Assembly: GCF_900101385.1 (NCBI RefSeq)
Contig: NZ_FMZB01000002.1
Span: 434,001 to 498,000 of the forward strand
DNA length: 64,000 nt
From: Terribacillus halophilus
GTDB taxonomy: Bacteria > Bacillota > Bacilli > Bacillales > Amphibacillaceae
Direction of reading: 5' to 3'
A program made the translations under genes and the position numbers. The notes below the pieces were generated by a model. That model was not told the DNA's origin, did no database searches, and was given only the letters and a program-made list of their open reading frames with translations. Shown here piece by piece: positions 1-7,849 of the stretch (positions are counted from its first letter, which is position 1; the number at the start of each line of letters is the position of its first letter).

Positions 1-387
<387 letters not shown>

Positions 388-393
388 TCATAA

Positions 394-567
394 TGTTTGT
401 TCAAACAGAAATAAATTGTTTGTTTTTGTTATCTTTCGTTCATTGTAAACGGATACAACAAACGTGTCAACGACATTTTTTCTAATAACAGGAATTTATT
501 CTCGATAAACTAACACGCAATGTTTGAATTTGTTTATTTATATTGACTGTATAAACTTGCATATGAT
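394..567. promoter_or_regulatory. lacG/lacR divergent control region with cre-like site
   Basis: The 226-bp gap between lacG and lacR is AT-rich. It carries repeated TGTTTG elements, including an inverted pair TGTTTG-TT-CAAACA at 394-407, as expected for a DeoR/LacR operator. TGTAAACGGATACA at 444-457 fits the CcpA cre consensus with one mismatch, suggesting catabolite repression. A possible lacR -35 is TTGACT at 543-548. Operator roles are inferred. Confidence 0.5.
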
Positions 568-598
568 AAGTTATGTTTAAAGTTTCGAGGTGAAAATA

Positions 599-1357
599 AT
601 GTTGAAAAGAGAGCGCTTATTAAAAATAGTGGACATCGTCAACAAACAAGGAATCATAACAGTCAACGATATCATCCACGATTTGAATGTTTCGGATATG
701 ACAATTCGCAGAGACTTGGATGAATTGGATAAGGCGGGCAAGTTAGTAAGGATACATGGGGGAGCACAAAGTATCACCCATGCGATGGACCAGGAGTTAT
801 CCCATGTGGAAAAGCTTGGCGTTCAAGTAGAGGAAAAAACACAGATTGCAACTCTGGCCGCATCTCTCGTAAGCGATCGCGATACCGTTTTTCTCGGTCC
901 AGGAACGACAATTGAACTGCTTGCTCGTCACCTGCTCCAGAAGAAGATCAGAATCATTACGAACAGCTATCCAGTATTTGAAATCCTGACGCAAAGTGAT
1001 ACAGCTGAAATCATGCTGATCGGCGGGGATTTCCGCAAAAATACCGGCACCTTCGTCGGACCGCTGGTCAACAGCAGTTTGCAAAAACTCAATTTCACAA
1101 AAGCTTTCATCAGTGCAAACGGCGTCCATAATGAAGAAATCTCCACATACAGCATCGAGGAAGGAGAAGCACATCAGATTGCCCTGAACAACTCCCGCAG
1201 TAAATACTTGCTTGTTGATCATACAAAATTCAACCGGGAAGATTTCTATGTATTTTATAACCTGCATGATATGGATTATTTGATAACCGATGATCAGCTT
1301 CGCGAAGATGTGCAGTCGCATTACGAACAATATGTCGAGGTTCAACTATCGAAGTAG
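599..1357 (+). CDS. lacR: DeoR-family repressor, LacR-like
   Basis: This cytoplasmic regulator has an N-terminal DeoR winged helix-turn-helix (about residues 3-58; INxx-type recognition helix in VSDMTIRRDLDELDKAGK) followed by a DeoR sensor domain that binds a sugar phosphate (LGPGTTIELLARHL, IIGGDFRKNTGTFVGPL-like core). I start it at ATG 599, because GAGGTG at 587-592 lies 6 nt upstream. A GTG at 590 would overlap that ribosome site. It is divergent from lacG, so it probably represses lacG and the rest of that operon until tagatose-6-phosphate or a similar intermediate accumulates. The effector is inferred from the LacR family. Confidence 0.85.
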   Translation: MLKRERLLKIVDIVNKQGIITVNDIIHDLNVSDMTIRRDLDELDKAGKLVRIHGGAQSITHAMDQELSHVEKLGVQVEEKTQIATLAASLVSDRDTVFLGPGTTIELLARHLLQKKIRIITNSYPVFEILTQSDTAEIMLIGGDFRKNTGTFVGPLVNSSLQKLNFTKAFISANGVHNEEISTYSIEEGEAHQIALNNSRSKYLLVDHTKFNREDFYVFYNLHDMDYLITDDQLREDVQSHYEQYVEVQLSK

Positions 1358-1375
1358 GCTTAAGGAGGAGAAAAA

Positions 1376-2062
1376 ATGAAAGGCGTCATATTCGATTTCA
1401 ATGGAACTATGTTTTTGGATTCCCACTTACACGAGCAGGCTTGGTTTCATATGGTCCGGAAATATGCTGCTGGATCCATCACGGATGAAGAGATTTTCAC
1501 AAATATACACGGGCGTACGAATAATGAGATTCTACGGCATTTTGTGAGTCCCGAATTATCTGCCGATGATATACGGAAGCTTTCCGATGAAAAGGAAGGT
1601 CTTTATCGGGAGCTTTGCCTGCAAAATGAGAAGGATCTTGTACTGACAAACGGCTTAACCGGGATTTTGGATCACCTGAAAGCACAGAATCTGCCTCGTA
1701 CAATTGCGACTGCAACAGTGAAAGAAAATGTCGCCTTCTATTTCGATGTATTCAAGCTGGACAGGTGGTTCGACTTTGAAACCGTCACATTCGATGACGG
1801 CAGCTTCCCAGGAAAACCTGCTCCTGATATCTTCTTGATTGCAGCTAAGAAACTGGGGCTGCAGCCAAGCGAGTGCCTTGTGATCGAAGACGCTTTCTCC
1901 GGTCTGACAGCAGCCAAAAAAGCTGGCATAGGGAAGATCATTGCAATCGACCCTTTCGGCAAGAACCGCGAAGCATTCCTGCAGAATCAGCTCGGTTCTG
2001 ATGGTATTATCCAAGACTTTACGAACTTTCACGATATATTAATAACAGAACCCCTCATCTAA
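1376..2062 (+). CDS. HAD-superfamily hydrolase, beta-phosphoglucomutase-like
   Basis: This 228-residue cytoplasmic protein has the HAD motifs in order: DFNGTMFLDS near the N terminus (motif I DxDGT variant with Asn in place of the second Asp), TATV at about residue 112 (motif II), a lysine in GKPAPD (motif III) and VIEDAFSGLTAAKKAG (motif IV). The alpha-helical cap after motif I is as in PgmB and related sugar-phosphate phosphatases. The change of the second motif I Asp to Asn is unusual, because that residue is the general acid/base in most members. The gene follows lacR by 18 nt and is probably co-transcribed, so a sugar-phosphate substrate is likely. Confidence 0.8.
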   Translation: MKGVIFDFNGTMFLDSHLHEQAWFHMVRKYAAGSITDEEIFTNIHGRTNNEILRHFVSPELSADDIRKLSDEKEGLYRELCLQNEKDLVLTNGLTGILDHLKAQNLPRTIATATVKENVAFYFDVFKLDRWFDFETVTFDDGSFPGKPAPDIFLIAAKKLGLQPSECLVIEDAFSGLTAAKKAGIGKIIAIDPFGKNREAFLQNQLGSDGIIQDFTNFHDILITEPLI

Positions 2063-2080
2063 ACAATGAGGGGTTGCTCC
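2051..2080 (+). terminator. Rho-independent terminator after the lacR operon
   Basis: CCCCTCAT (2051-2058) pairs with ATGAGGGG (2066-2073), followed by a short T-rich run. The hairpin contains the HAD stop codon and can also serve the convergent flavin-reductase gene. Confidence 0.6.
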
Positions 2081-2081
2081 A

Positions 2082-2675
2082 TTACGCTCGCACGGTCTTC
2101 CCTAATTCCTTACCAAGACCAAAGTAATGTCTAAAGTTATAGATAAGCGGACTCCATTTACCAGGATCGATATGATGCCCTTCTTTTATAATATCTTCTT
2201 GTGCATGGACGGCAACAGCATCGATCTCTACAATAGCAATACCCTCCATATAGTCAGGCTCCCTGGTGTGCCTTACTTTCCCTTCGATCTGTAAAGGACA
2301 TTCTGCAACAGCATCCGCACTCACTACTGAGGATATTTTTCTTGTCAGGCCAGCTTCACGGAATTTATCTTTAACGTAGACGCAGCCATATGCCGCTTTG
2401 CCTGGAGGAATCATTTCTTTTCCTGTGCAAGTAGCAAGCTTCTCCACATGCTGCCATAAAACCGGACTCGGAACATTCAGTACACATTCACCACGGCCCT
2501 TCAAATTTTCATATGCTTTTCCGTCGGTACCGAGGCCGATGACTAGAAAATGATCCAATGCCCATGAGGAAGAAATCGGACTGATATTTGTTGTCCCATC
2601 CTCGTTAACTGTCGTAAGCAGGACAACTGGGTTGCCATAATATAAGATTTTTGGATTTATTGTTTTATGTACCAT
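2082..2675 (-). CDS. Flavin reductase-like (FMN-binding split-barrel) protein
   Basis: This 197-residue cytoplasmic protein resembles the flavin reductase-like / flavoredoxin family: PVVLLTTVNEDGTTNISPISSSW is the FMN-binding strand-loop, followed by GRGECVLNVPS. These enzymes bind FMN and reduce flavin or serve a partner monooxygenase; the substrate is unknown. The ATG at 2675 follows GGGGAG about 9 nt upstream. It is divergent from an ArsR-type regulator gene 88 bp away, which may control it. Confidence 0.7.
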   Translation of the reverse strand: MVHKTINPKILYYGNPVVLLTTVNEDGTTNISPISSSWALDHFLVIGLGTDGKAYENLKGRGECVLNVPSPVLWQHVEKLATCTGKEMIPPGKAAYGCVYVKDKFREAGLTRKISSVVSADAVAECPLQIEGKVRHTREPDYMEGIAIVEIDAVAVHAQEDIIKEGHHIDPGKWSPLIYNFRHYFGLGKELGKTVRA

Positions 2676-2763
2676 AATTTACTTCTCCCCTTTCCATCTT
2701 TAGCTTAAAATAAAGATAATACGAACGCCATCGAAATATGGATACCTGGAAAGGAGAATCGAT

Positions 2764-3489
2764 TTGCACTCACCGCATGTTGCAGCAGCTGCCAGCCTGC
2801 TCAGTGAAGAATCACGCAGTATCATGCTTACCATGATGATGGATGGTCGGTTCCATACATCCGGGGAGCTTGCCCGAGCTGCCGGCATCACCCCACAAAC
2901 AGCCAGCTTCCATCTTAAAAAACTGGAGGAGGCTGGATTCCTTGCACAGACAAAACAGGGACGCCATCGCTATTACGGGTTAAAGGACCCCGCCATCGCG
3001 CAAGTTATCGAATCTCTGCTGACAATTACACTGCCTGTCAAAGTATCCTCTTTCAGTCAGGCAGCAGAAGACCAAGCCATCCGCTATGCCCGGACCTGCT
3101 ATGATCATCTTGCTGGTTCACTGGGCATACTGGTTGCAGAAACGCTTACTTCAAACCGATATATAAAGAAAGATCAAGATCAATACATCCTCACACCAAA
3201 GGGAGAAACCTTCTTCTCCAGTTTTGGTATCGATCTGGAAGCAATCCGAGGAAAAAGGCGTTCATTCTGCCACTGCTGTCTGGACTGGAGCGAGCGCAAG
3301 CATCATCTGGCTGGTTCTTTGGGGAATGCATTGCTGGAATGTTTTTTGGAGCTAGGTTGGTTGAAAAGAAAATCCGGATCACGGGCACTCCTTCTTACCG
3401 AGATAGGAAGAAATGGTTTTGCCGAGATTTTCGATTTGGACATAACGAACAAGCATAAAACACATGACAACAAGGTGTATTTACGATAA
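2764..3489 (+). CDS. ArsR-family winged-helix regulator
   Basis: The N terminus holds an ArsR-like winged helix (about residues 12-80; GELARAAGITPQTASFHLKKLEEAGFL, then the wing QGRHRYYGL). The remaining 160 residues have no recognised domain but contain a Cys-rich spot CHCC near residue 166, which could bind metal or sense redox state. The start is TTG 2764, fixed by AAGGAGA at 2751-2757. It is divergent from the flavin reductase-like gene and may repress it. The last 26 bases overlap the predicted antitoxin promoter. Confidence 0.72.
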   Translation: MHSPHVAAAASLLSEESRSIMLTMMMDGRFHTSGELARAAGITPQTASFHLKKLEEAGFLAQTKQGRHRYYGLKDPAIAQVIESLLTITLPVKVSSFSQAAEDQAIRYARTCYDHLAGSLGILVAETLTSNRYIKKDQDQYILTPKGETFFSSFGIDLEAIRGKRRSFCHCCLDWSERKHHLAGSLGNALLECFLELGWLKRKSGSRALLLTEIGRNGFAEIFDLDITNKHKTHDNKVYLR

Positions 3490-3492
3490 AAT
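3464..3492 (+). promoter_or_regulatory. Promoter of the predicted antitoxin RNA
   Basis: ATGACA (3464-3469), a 17-nt spacer and TAAAAT (3487-3492) form a good sigma-A promoter lying across the 3' end of the ArsR gene. Predicted transcription starts near 3499, towards the terminator at 3598-3645, antisense to the toxin RNA. Confidence 0.6.
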
Positions 3493-3517
3493 GTGCATAA
3501 GATAACAACGACAAAAA

Positions 3518-3548
3518 GACCGCCTGGTGCTGGTAACACCAAACGGTC
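3518..3548 (-). terminator. Terminator of the toxin mRNA
   Basis: On the minus strand, GACCG/TGGTG pairs with CACCA/CGGTC around a 7-nt loop, followed by TTTTTG. It ends a toxin transcript of roughly 270 nt. The plus strand lacks a T-run here, so antitoxin transcription should pass through. Confidence 0.7.
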
Positions 3549-3597
3549 AAGCAATAGCAAGGATTCCTCAAAGGAATCAGCCCACAAAAGAGCGAAA

Positions 3598-3645
3598 AAT
3601 AACCTACCCATCATGAGCCGTCACTCAAGGGTGGTTATTTTTTTT
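3598..3645 (+). terminator. Terminator of the antitoxin RNA
   Basis: AATAACC-T-ACCC (3598-3609) pairs with GGGTGGTTATT (3629-3639), followed by a T-run through 3645. The 19-nt loop holds the toxin-leader complement TGAGCCG. Confidence 0.65.
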
Positions 3646-3727
3646 GGTTTCTATCAGACATGATCGCAACGATGAGCGTACCGAATGAAATCATCAGCGT
3701 CAGCGTTTCGAATACCGTCAGAGGCAT
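3635..3727 (-). CDS. Putative holin-like type I toxin, 30 aa
   Basis: This 30-residue protein begins MPLTVFETLTLMISFGTLIV and ends DRNQKK: a short acidic start, one membrane helix and a basic tail. That is the layout of the Hol-Tox / BsrG / TxpA group of membrane toxins (BsrG begins MTVYESLMIMI, from memory). GGGAGGTG lies directly before the ATG at 3727. ACTCAAGGGTGGT in the leader (3771-3759) is a perfect 13-nt complement of ACCACCCTTGAGT at the stop codon (3635-3623), so the RNA ends can pair and hide the start region. Together with the antisense RNA this makes a type I toxin-antitoxin locus. It is too short for routine gene calling. Confidence 0.8.
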   Translation of the reverse strand: MPLTVFETLTLMISFGTLIVAIMSDRNQKK

Positions 3728-3792
3728 CACCTCCCTCCCTGGAGGGATAAGTGAGCCGACCACCCTTGAGTCATCTATGCTATTGTCTGTCC

Positions 3793-3798
3793 ATTATA
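3793..3798 (-). promoter_or_regulatory. Toxin promoter (extended -10)
   Basis: On the minus strand TGATATAAT gives an extended -10 (TGnTATAAT) at about 3801-3793, with no good -35 at 17 nt. Transcription would start near 3786, leaving a 59-nt leader before the toxin ATG. Confidence 0.55.
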
Positions 3799-3901
3799 TC
3801 AGCCAAGCCTCCAAGCTACATCTTACTTTTGATGGAATTTTTCTGACATTATAAGTTGGTATATTGCTATAATTAGAAAAACACTTAAGGTGGGATGGAA
3901 T

Positions 3902-4495
3902 ATGCCTTTATTGGATGTACCGTATATCAAGCAGCACCCCGAACTTCCTTCCGGCTGTGAAGTAACCGCCTTGGCAATGGCATTATCTTATCACGGACAA
4001 GCCGTCGATAAACTGACTTTAGCCCGTGAAATGCCTAAGGATGTTGTCCCTGTAGAACGCAATGAAGACGGAACGATCCGGATATGGGGCGATCCGGAAG
4101 ACGGTTTTGTCGGAGACCCTTTCGGCAATGGTATCACGATTAACCCGAATCCGTTAAAGCAAGTTGCCGACAAGTACCGGCCAGGAAGCCTGGCATTGTA
4201 TCAAGAGGAATTCGGTGTCATCGAAACACATGTAGCAAATAGCCATCCCGTTTTAGTCTGGTTTACGATTCACCATGACATGCCAACTCCACGTTTTTGG
4301 CATACGCCAAATGGTAAAGTCATACAAGCACCACGTCCGCTGCATTGCATTGTCGTCACTGGTGTCGATGACGAGTATGTTTATTTTCATGACTGTGAAT
4401 CAACAGAAAAAAGCGGAGAACATGTAAAGGTTGAAAAAGCCCACTTTATCCAGATTTATGATGCGATGGGAAGACGTGCACTCATTATTACATAG
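3902..4495 (+). CDS. C39-like cysteine peptidase domain protein
   Basis: This 197-residue protein is a stand-alone papain-like fold of the Peptidase_C39_2 type. The candidate nucleophile Cys is in SGCEVTALAMAL near residue 19, and the His is probably in LHCIVVTGVDD with Asp in HDCES. No signal peptide or membrane segment is seen from ATG 3902, which has AAGGTGGG 7 nt upstream; the GTG at 3890 lies inside that site. Such proteins in Bacillus are often uncharacterised (YvpB-like); the substrate is unknown. It is single-gene, flanked by the toxin locus and a terminator. Confidence 0.7.
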   Translation: MPLLDVPYIKQHPELPSGCEVTALAMALSYHGQAVDKLTLAREMPKDVVPVERNEDGTIRIWGDPEDGFVGDPFGNGITINPNPLKQVADKYRPGSLALYQEEFGVIETHVANSHPVLVWFTIHHDMPTPRFWHTPNGKVIQAPRPLHCIVVTGVDDEYVYFHDCESTEKSGEHVKVEKAHFIQIYDAMGRRALIIT

Positions 4496-4497
4496 CA

Positions 4498-4520
4498 AAA
4501 CACGGTCCATGACCGTGTTT
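4498..4520. terminator. Bidirectional terminator
   Basis: AAACACGGTC-CAT-GACCGTGTTT with A/T runs on both sides separates the convergent C39-like and PBP4B genes. Confidence 0.75.
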
Positions 4521-5851
4521 TACTTCATCGCTTCATATATTGCTTGGACAACAGGGCCATAATCGCCTGTGGCATATTCATCTCCGGCGAACAGATTACT
4601 GTTTTGTTCCGGATCAAGTACAGGTGTATGCTTCTTATTCGTCAGCAGTACAATCCCGAGATCATATTCCGGATCGATGATCGTAACCGTTCCTGTCCAG
4701 CCTGTATGTCCATAAGCTATATCACTAGCCAAGGAACCAAACATCCAATCCATTGTCCCTTCATCTCCATTCCTGCGCCAGCCAAGACCATAGGTTTCAT
4801 TTGTAGGAGAAGCGGCTGTAAACTTCTCGATTACATCTTCATTGAAAAATCGCCATTTGCCATATCCGCCACCATTTAACATGACTTGCAGCAGAACGGC
4901 CATATCATTGGTGGTCGAGAAAAGTCCCGCATGCCCGGATATACCATCCATTGCATAATAGCTCTTTTCATCATGGACTTCTCCAATGATCGTCTCCGTC
5001 CTGATATTCGGGAAAGAGAAATACCCATCTCGTGTATTACCCATTCGCTCTGTCGCTGCCACATCTTTCGCTTTCACACCGTTCTCCAATGGATTGAACA
5101 TCGTATGCTTCAAACGGAGTGGCTCATAAAAAGTTTCTTCCACATACGTATCCAGTCGTTCCCCTGTTACACGTTCCACTATGGCACCCAGAAGCATATA
5201 ATCAATGTCGCTATACAAGTGATCTGTTCCTGGCTCGTATTGAAGCGGCACTTTAGGCAGGAGTTTGATGGTACATTCGCGGTCCTGCGAATAAAATGCA
5301 CCTGCGATATCCGGGTTATGAAATTCGATACTCGCTGGAAAACCCGCTTGGTGCTGCAGCAAGTCTTGAATCAAAATCGTATCCTTCCCTTTGATTGCTG
5401 CATTTGCCTCATCTTTGAATTCTGGAATGTAGTCACTGACTTTATCCGTCAATCTTATTTCTCCCTCGCTGACCAGATGCTGCAATGCAAAATTGGTAGC
5501 ATACATCTTTGTATTGGAAGCCAGATCGTATAATGTATCCTTCTTCACTTTCTTCGGATTTTTGAGCTCCTCCAGTCCATCATACACTTGCCGGTATCCG
5601 TAACGGGAATCCTTCACAATCTTTCCGTCTTTTATAATGGTCAATGACGCTCCCGGAAATCCATTTTCGATGTCGGTTTCAATTAATTCATCCACTTTCG
5701 CTAAACCTTCTTTAGTGAATCCCGCTTCTTCAGCCCTCTTCACCTTTTTCAATGTTGGGTACTCATTGGTGTCAGCCAAAGCTTCCGTAGGGACAAATAA
5801 TAATAAGAATATAAGTGGAAAAATAGCAAACTGCTGGCCAATACGTTTCAT
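4520..5851 (-). CDS. Penicillin-binding protein PBP4B (class C beta-lactamase fold)
   Basis: This secreted serine hydrolase has a signal peptide (MKRIGQQFAIFPLIFLLLFV...ALA) and a beta-lactamase class C fold. It closely resembles E. coli YfeW/PBP4B as I recall it: LYDLASNTKMYATNFALQ contains the SxxK nucleophile motif (SNTK), YSDIDY is the YxN-like motif, and HTGWTG stands at the KTG position. The family is linked to D,D-carboxypeptidase or muropeptide hydrolysis at the envelope. The start at 5851 is set by GGAGGAG upstream; the longer frame to 5935 lacks a site. The gene looks intact. Confidence 0.85.
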   Translation of the reverse strand: MKRIGQQFAIFPLIFLLLFVPTEALADTNEYPTLKKVKRAEEAGFTKEGLAKVDELIETDIENGFPGASLTIIKDGKIVKDSRYGYRQVYDGLEELKNPKKVKKDTLYDLASNTKMYATNFALQHLVSEGEIRLTDKVSDYIPEFKDEANAAIKGKDTILIQDLLQHQAGFPASIEFHNPDIAGAFYSQDRECTIKLLPKVPLQYEPGTDHLYSDIDYMLLGAIVERVTGERLDTYVEETFYEPLRLKHTMFNPLENGVKAKDVAATERMGNTRDGYFSFPNIRTETIIGEVHDEKSYYAMDGISGHAGLFSTTNDMAVLLQVMLNGGGYGKWRFFNEDVIEKFTAASPTNETYGLGWRRNGDEGTMDWMFGSLASDIAYGHTGWTGTVTIIDPEYDLGIVLLTNKKHTPVLDPEQNSNLFAGDEYATGDYGPVVQAIYEAMK

Positions 5852-5980
5852 CCGCGCTCCTCCTTTGTCTTGTCTACTTTTTCCCTTAAGCCAAGACAAA
5901 TTCCTTTCTCTACCCAAAAAACACGAAAAAAGCACTGCGATATGCAGTGCTTCAGTTTTAATTACAGGTAAATTTACGGG

Positions 5981-6448
5981 TCAGTCAATTAATTCCCGAT
6001 TTTTTTGGTAGGACCTTCGAAGGGATATAAAGTTTGTTACAAATAGCAATAATGCTCCGAGCGAGCTGACCATCAGACCTTCTACCAAAGACACTTCCAT
6101 CGGTCCAAACAAATAATACAACGAAATCATACCATTGAACACAAGGAAGTAAGTTGATGATTTAACTACTACCAACTTTCTCTCTCGCCGATACGCTTTT
6201 TCCGTCATGATCTCGGCAAACTCCATACCAGACAGGATATAACGAATCCAAACATACGCTACAGTTCCGAACATCATCAACATCAGAACGATTACACCAT
6301 CCAAAGGAATTAACTCAAATCGAGAAATGACAATCAGAGCTATGACAGCAATCAGCTGCAAGATGGCAGCTTCTGCAAAGTAAACGAGCATCGTCCTTCG
6401 CTTATATTCATCTTCCGGCAGCAAAAATCGAATCCAAGTTTTCTCCAT
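5981..6448 (-). CDS. Four-helix membrane protein paired with an HTH regulator
   Basis: This 155-residue protein has about four hydrophobic helices (near residues 22-43, 48-70, 98-115 and 121-142) and a basic C-terminal tail. I do not recognise a defined family with confidence; DUF3278-like proteins coupled to small Xre regulators are the nearest thought. The ATG at 6448 lies directly against the TGA of the upstream HTH gene (6449-6451), so the two are translationally coupled. It may act as a membrane partner or target of that regulator. Confidence 0.65.
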   Translation of the reverse strand: MEKTWIRFLLPEDEYKRRTMLVYFAEAAILQLIAVIALIVISRFELIPLDGVIVLMLMMFGTVAYVWIRYILSGMEFAEIMTEKAYRRERKLVVVKSSTYFLVFNGMISLYYLFGPMEVSLVEGLMVSSLGALLLFVTNFISLRRSYQKNRELID

Positions 6449-6643
6449 TCATTCTACCTCCCAGAATAAGTCATCCAATGTCTTACCCAATACTTTTGCA
6501 ATCGCAACGCACAGCTGCAGTGTCGGATTGTACTCTCCTTTTTCGATCAAACCGATTGTCTGCCTGGTGACACGAACTCTTCGGGCCAGCTGCTCCTGTG
6601 TCATCTTCTGTTCCATCCGCGTGAATTTCACTTTATTTTTCAT
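6449..6643 (-). CDS. Xre/Cro-family HTH regulator, 64 aa
   Basis: This compact one-domain DNA-binding protein (MKNKVKFTRMEQKMTQEQLA, then ARRVRVTRQTIGLIEKGEYN) belongs to the YozG/YgzD-like Cro/CI group that typically sits with a small membrane protein, as here. It is the first gene of a two-gene operon and probably binds the inverted repeat upstream. Confidence 0.85.
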   Translation of the reverse strand: MKNKVKFTRMEQKMTQEQLARRVRVTRQTIGLIEKGEYNPTLQLCVAIAKVLGKTLDDLFWEVE

Positions 6644-6658
6644 ATTGACGATCCCCTA

Positions 6659-6696
6659 TGCAATATATACATTACATTTGTTAGGTATATATTACA
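6659..6696. promoter_or_regulatory. Inverted repeat upstream of the HTH gene
   Basis: TGCAATATATAC (6659-6670) and GTATATATTACA (6685-6696) form a 12-bp inverted repeat with one mismatch and a 14-bp spacer, 16 bp before the HTH start. An autoregulatory operator is the simplest reading; this is inference. Confidence 0.4.
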
Positions 6697-6720
6697 TATA
6701 AAACTATATCCAGTCAAGAT

Positions 6721-6745
6721 AAAAACGCATGTCTCAGCATGCGTT
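6721..6745 (-). terminator. Terminator of the PadR-HAAS operon
   Basis: AACGCATG pairs with CATGCGTT around a 6-nt loop, and the minus strand continues with TTTTTATC. The hairpin begins at the HAAS-gene stop codon. Confidence 0.7.
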
Positions 6746-7493
6746 AACTATCTTTCTTATTTTTTCTAAGAAACCAAATCCACATTGAAAGAGACAAAAC
6801 AATGCAGATCAACATGATAATGATAAGCTTGCTTTCCTCTTCTATATCGATGTAACGTAAAATGACCTGTGGAATATAAAGAACTGCCGGTACGATGACG
6901 GAAATCCATGTTTTCCAATATAATGCTGCCGCAATGAAAATGAAACAAGCAGTAATAATCACTGCTATATTCAAGGCTGGACTGATAGTCAATACTGGTG
7001 TTTCAATAAAAAGATCTGCCAACAATATTCCTACGAACATACCAGTAGGAGCCAACCCCATCAATATATATAGTGTGATGGTTACTTTCTTGGATAGTTT
7101 ATTTGCAGCGGTGAAGCGATACATGCCAAACAGCAGCAGGATGGAAACAATAAACACCAAAGGATTTCCAATCAGTGCCAGAAGGGAATAATTTCTGTCA
7201 CCCTCTATCGCTTTATTCATGATAAGATACGCAAACGCATTCAATAGGATAAGTGGGACAAACATAAGCCAGAACCGCCCATCCGTTTCCACCTCTGCTT
7301 CTATTTCCTTCATGTAAGCTTTCGGAGACTTCCCGATGATGTGCTCGACACTCTTACCATTCTGCTCCGCTTCATATAAGTGATCTTCCAACTCTTCCAT
7401 TAATTCAATCACTTCGTCTTCCTTCTTATTGCTGGCGAATAGATAAATCCGCAAGTTATCGAGAAACGCCTGACTTTCCTTGGATAATGTCAT
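6744..7493 (-). CDS. HAAS-domain membrane protein
   Basis: The N-terminal ~60 residues (LDNLRIYLFASNKKEDEVIELMEELEDHL...) form the HAAS-type signalling helix bundle, followed by about five to six membrane helices. HAAS domains are known to pair with PadR regulators. The ATG at 7493 overlaps the TGA of the padR-like gene by 4 nt, so the two are co-translated. It probably senses envelope or membrane state and acts with the PadR protein; the mechanism is inferred. Confidence 0.75.
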   Translation of the reverse strand: MTLSKESQAFLDNLRIYLFASNKKEDEVIELMEELEDHLYEAEQNGKSVEHIIGKSPKAYMKEIEAEVETDGRFWLMFVPLILLNAFAYLIMNKAIEGDRNYSLLALIGNPLVFIVSILLLFGMYRFTAANKLSKKVTITLYILMGLAPTGMFVGILLADLFIETPVLTISPALNIAVIITACFIFIAAALYWKTWISVIVPAVLYIPQVILRYIDIEEESKLIIIMLICIVLSLSMWIWFLRKNKKDS

Positions 7494-7819
7494 GATTGTT
7501 CCCTCCTTAGAATGTTATTAACGCTGGACGAAACTTCTGCCCATCTTACCTTGAAATCTGCTAATTCTGTCCGTCCTTCTGCAGTCAATTGATAATATTT
7601 CCGCTTCGGTCCGCCTGATGGCAATGTTTTACTTGTCGTCGTGACGAGACCTTCTTTTTTCATCCGCAGCAGCAATGGATAGATACTGCCCTCGCTTACC
7701 ATGGTAAATCCATAGGCTGCAAGCTTCTCCACCATTTCATAGCCGTACGTCTCGCGTTCTGCAATGATTGAGAGCAGACAGCCCTCGAGAATGCCTTTTA
7801 ATAATTGGCTGGATGACAA
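7490..7819 (-). CDS. PadR-family regulator
   Basis: The 109-residue protein is a PadR winged helix: GCLLSIIAERETYGYEMVEKL, then SEGSIYPLLLRMKKEGLV and the wing SGGPKRKYYQLT, then a short C-terminal helix. The start is TTG 7819 with GGGGAGG upstream (spacing about 10). Its partner is the overlapping HAAS membrane protein. It likely represses its own operon. Confidence 0.88.
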   Translation of the reverse strand: MSSSQLLKGILEGCLLSIIAERETYGYEMVEKLAAYGFTMVSEGSIYPLLLRMKKEGLVTTTSKTLPSGGPKRKYYQLTAEGRTELADFKVRWAEVSSSVNNILRREQS

Positions 7820-7849
7820 ATTTACTTTTCCTCCCCGCTATATTGTTTA

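Larger units (their letters stand above)
3499..3645 (+). ncRNA. Predicted type I antitoxin RNA (antisense to the toxin 3' half)
   Basis: A transcript of about 147 nt is bounded by the promoter at 3464-3492 and an intrinsic terminator at 3598-3645. It would be fully complementary to the last ~130 nt of the toxin mRNA, including its terminator hairpin, the stop codon and the last three codons. The terminator loop also carries TGAGCCG (3613-3619), complementary to CGGCTCA in the toxin 5' leader (3758-3752), so it could pair at both ends. This resembles the design of Fst/par and TxpA/RatA-type loci. The RNA is inferred from sequence only. Confidence 0.55.

Noticed and set aside
797-1345. 182-codon minus-strand frame within lacR
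   Set aside because: Opposite strand of a clear DeoR gene; no ribosome site and a Cys/Phe-rich translation typical of shadows.
3660-3854. 64-codon plus-strand frame over the toxin gene
   Set aside because: It is antisense to the 30-aa toxin, has no ribosome site, and its amino-acid content follows from the toxin codons.
5981-7819. Mobile element around the small regulator genes
   Set aside because: Several regulator/membrane pairs sit together, but no transposase, integrase, direct repeat ends or tRNA target are visible.
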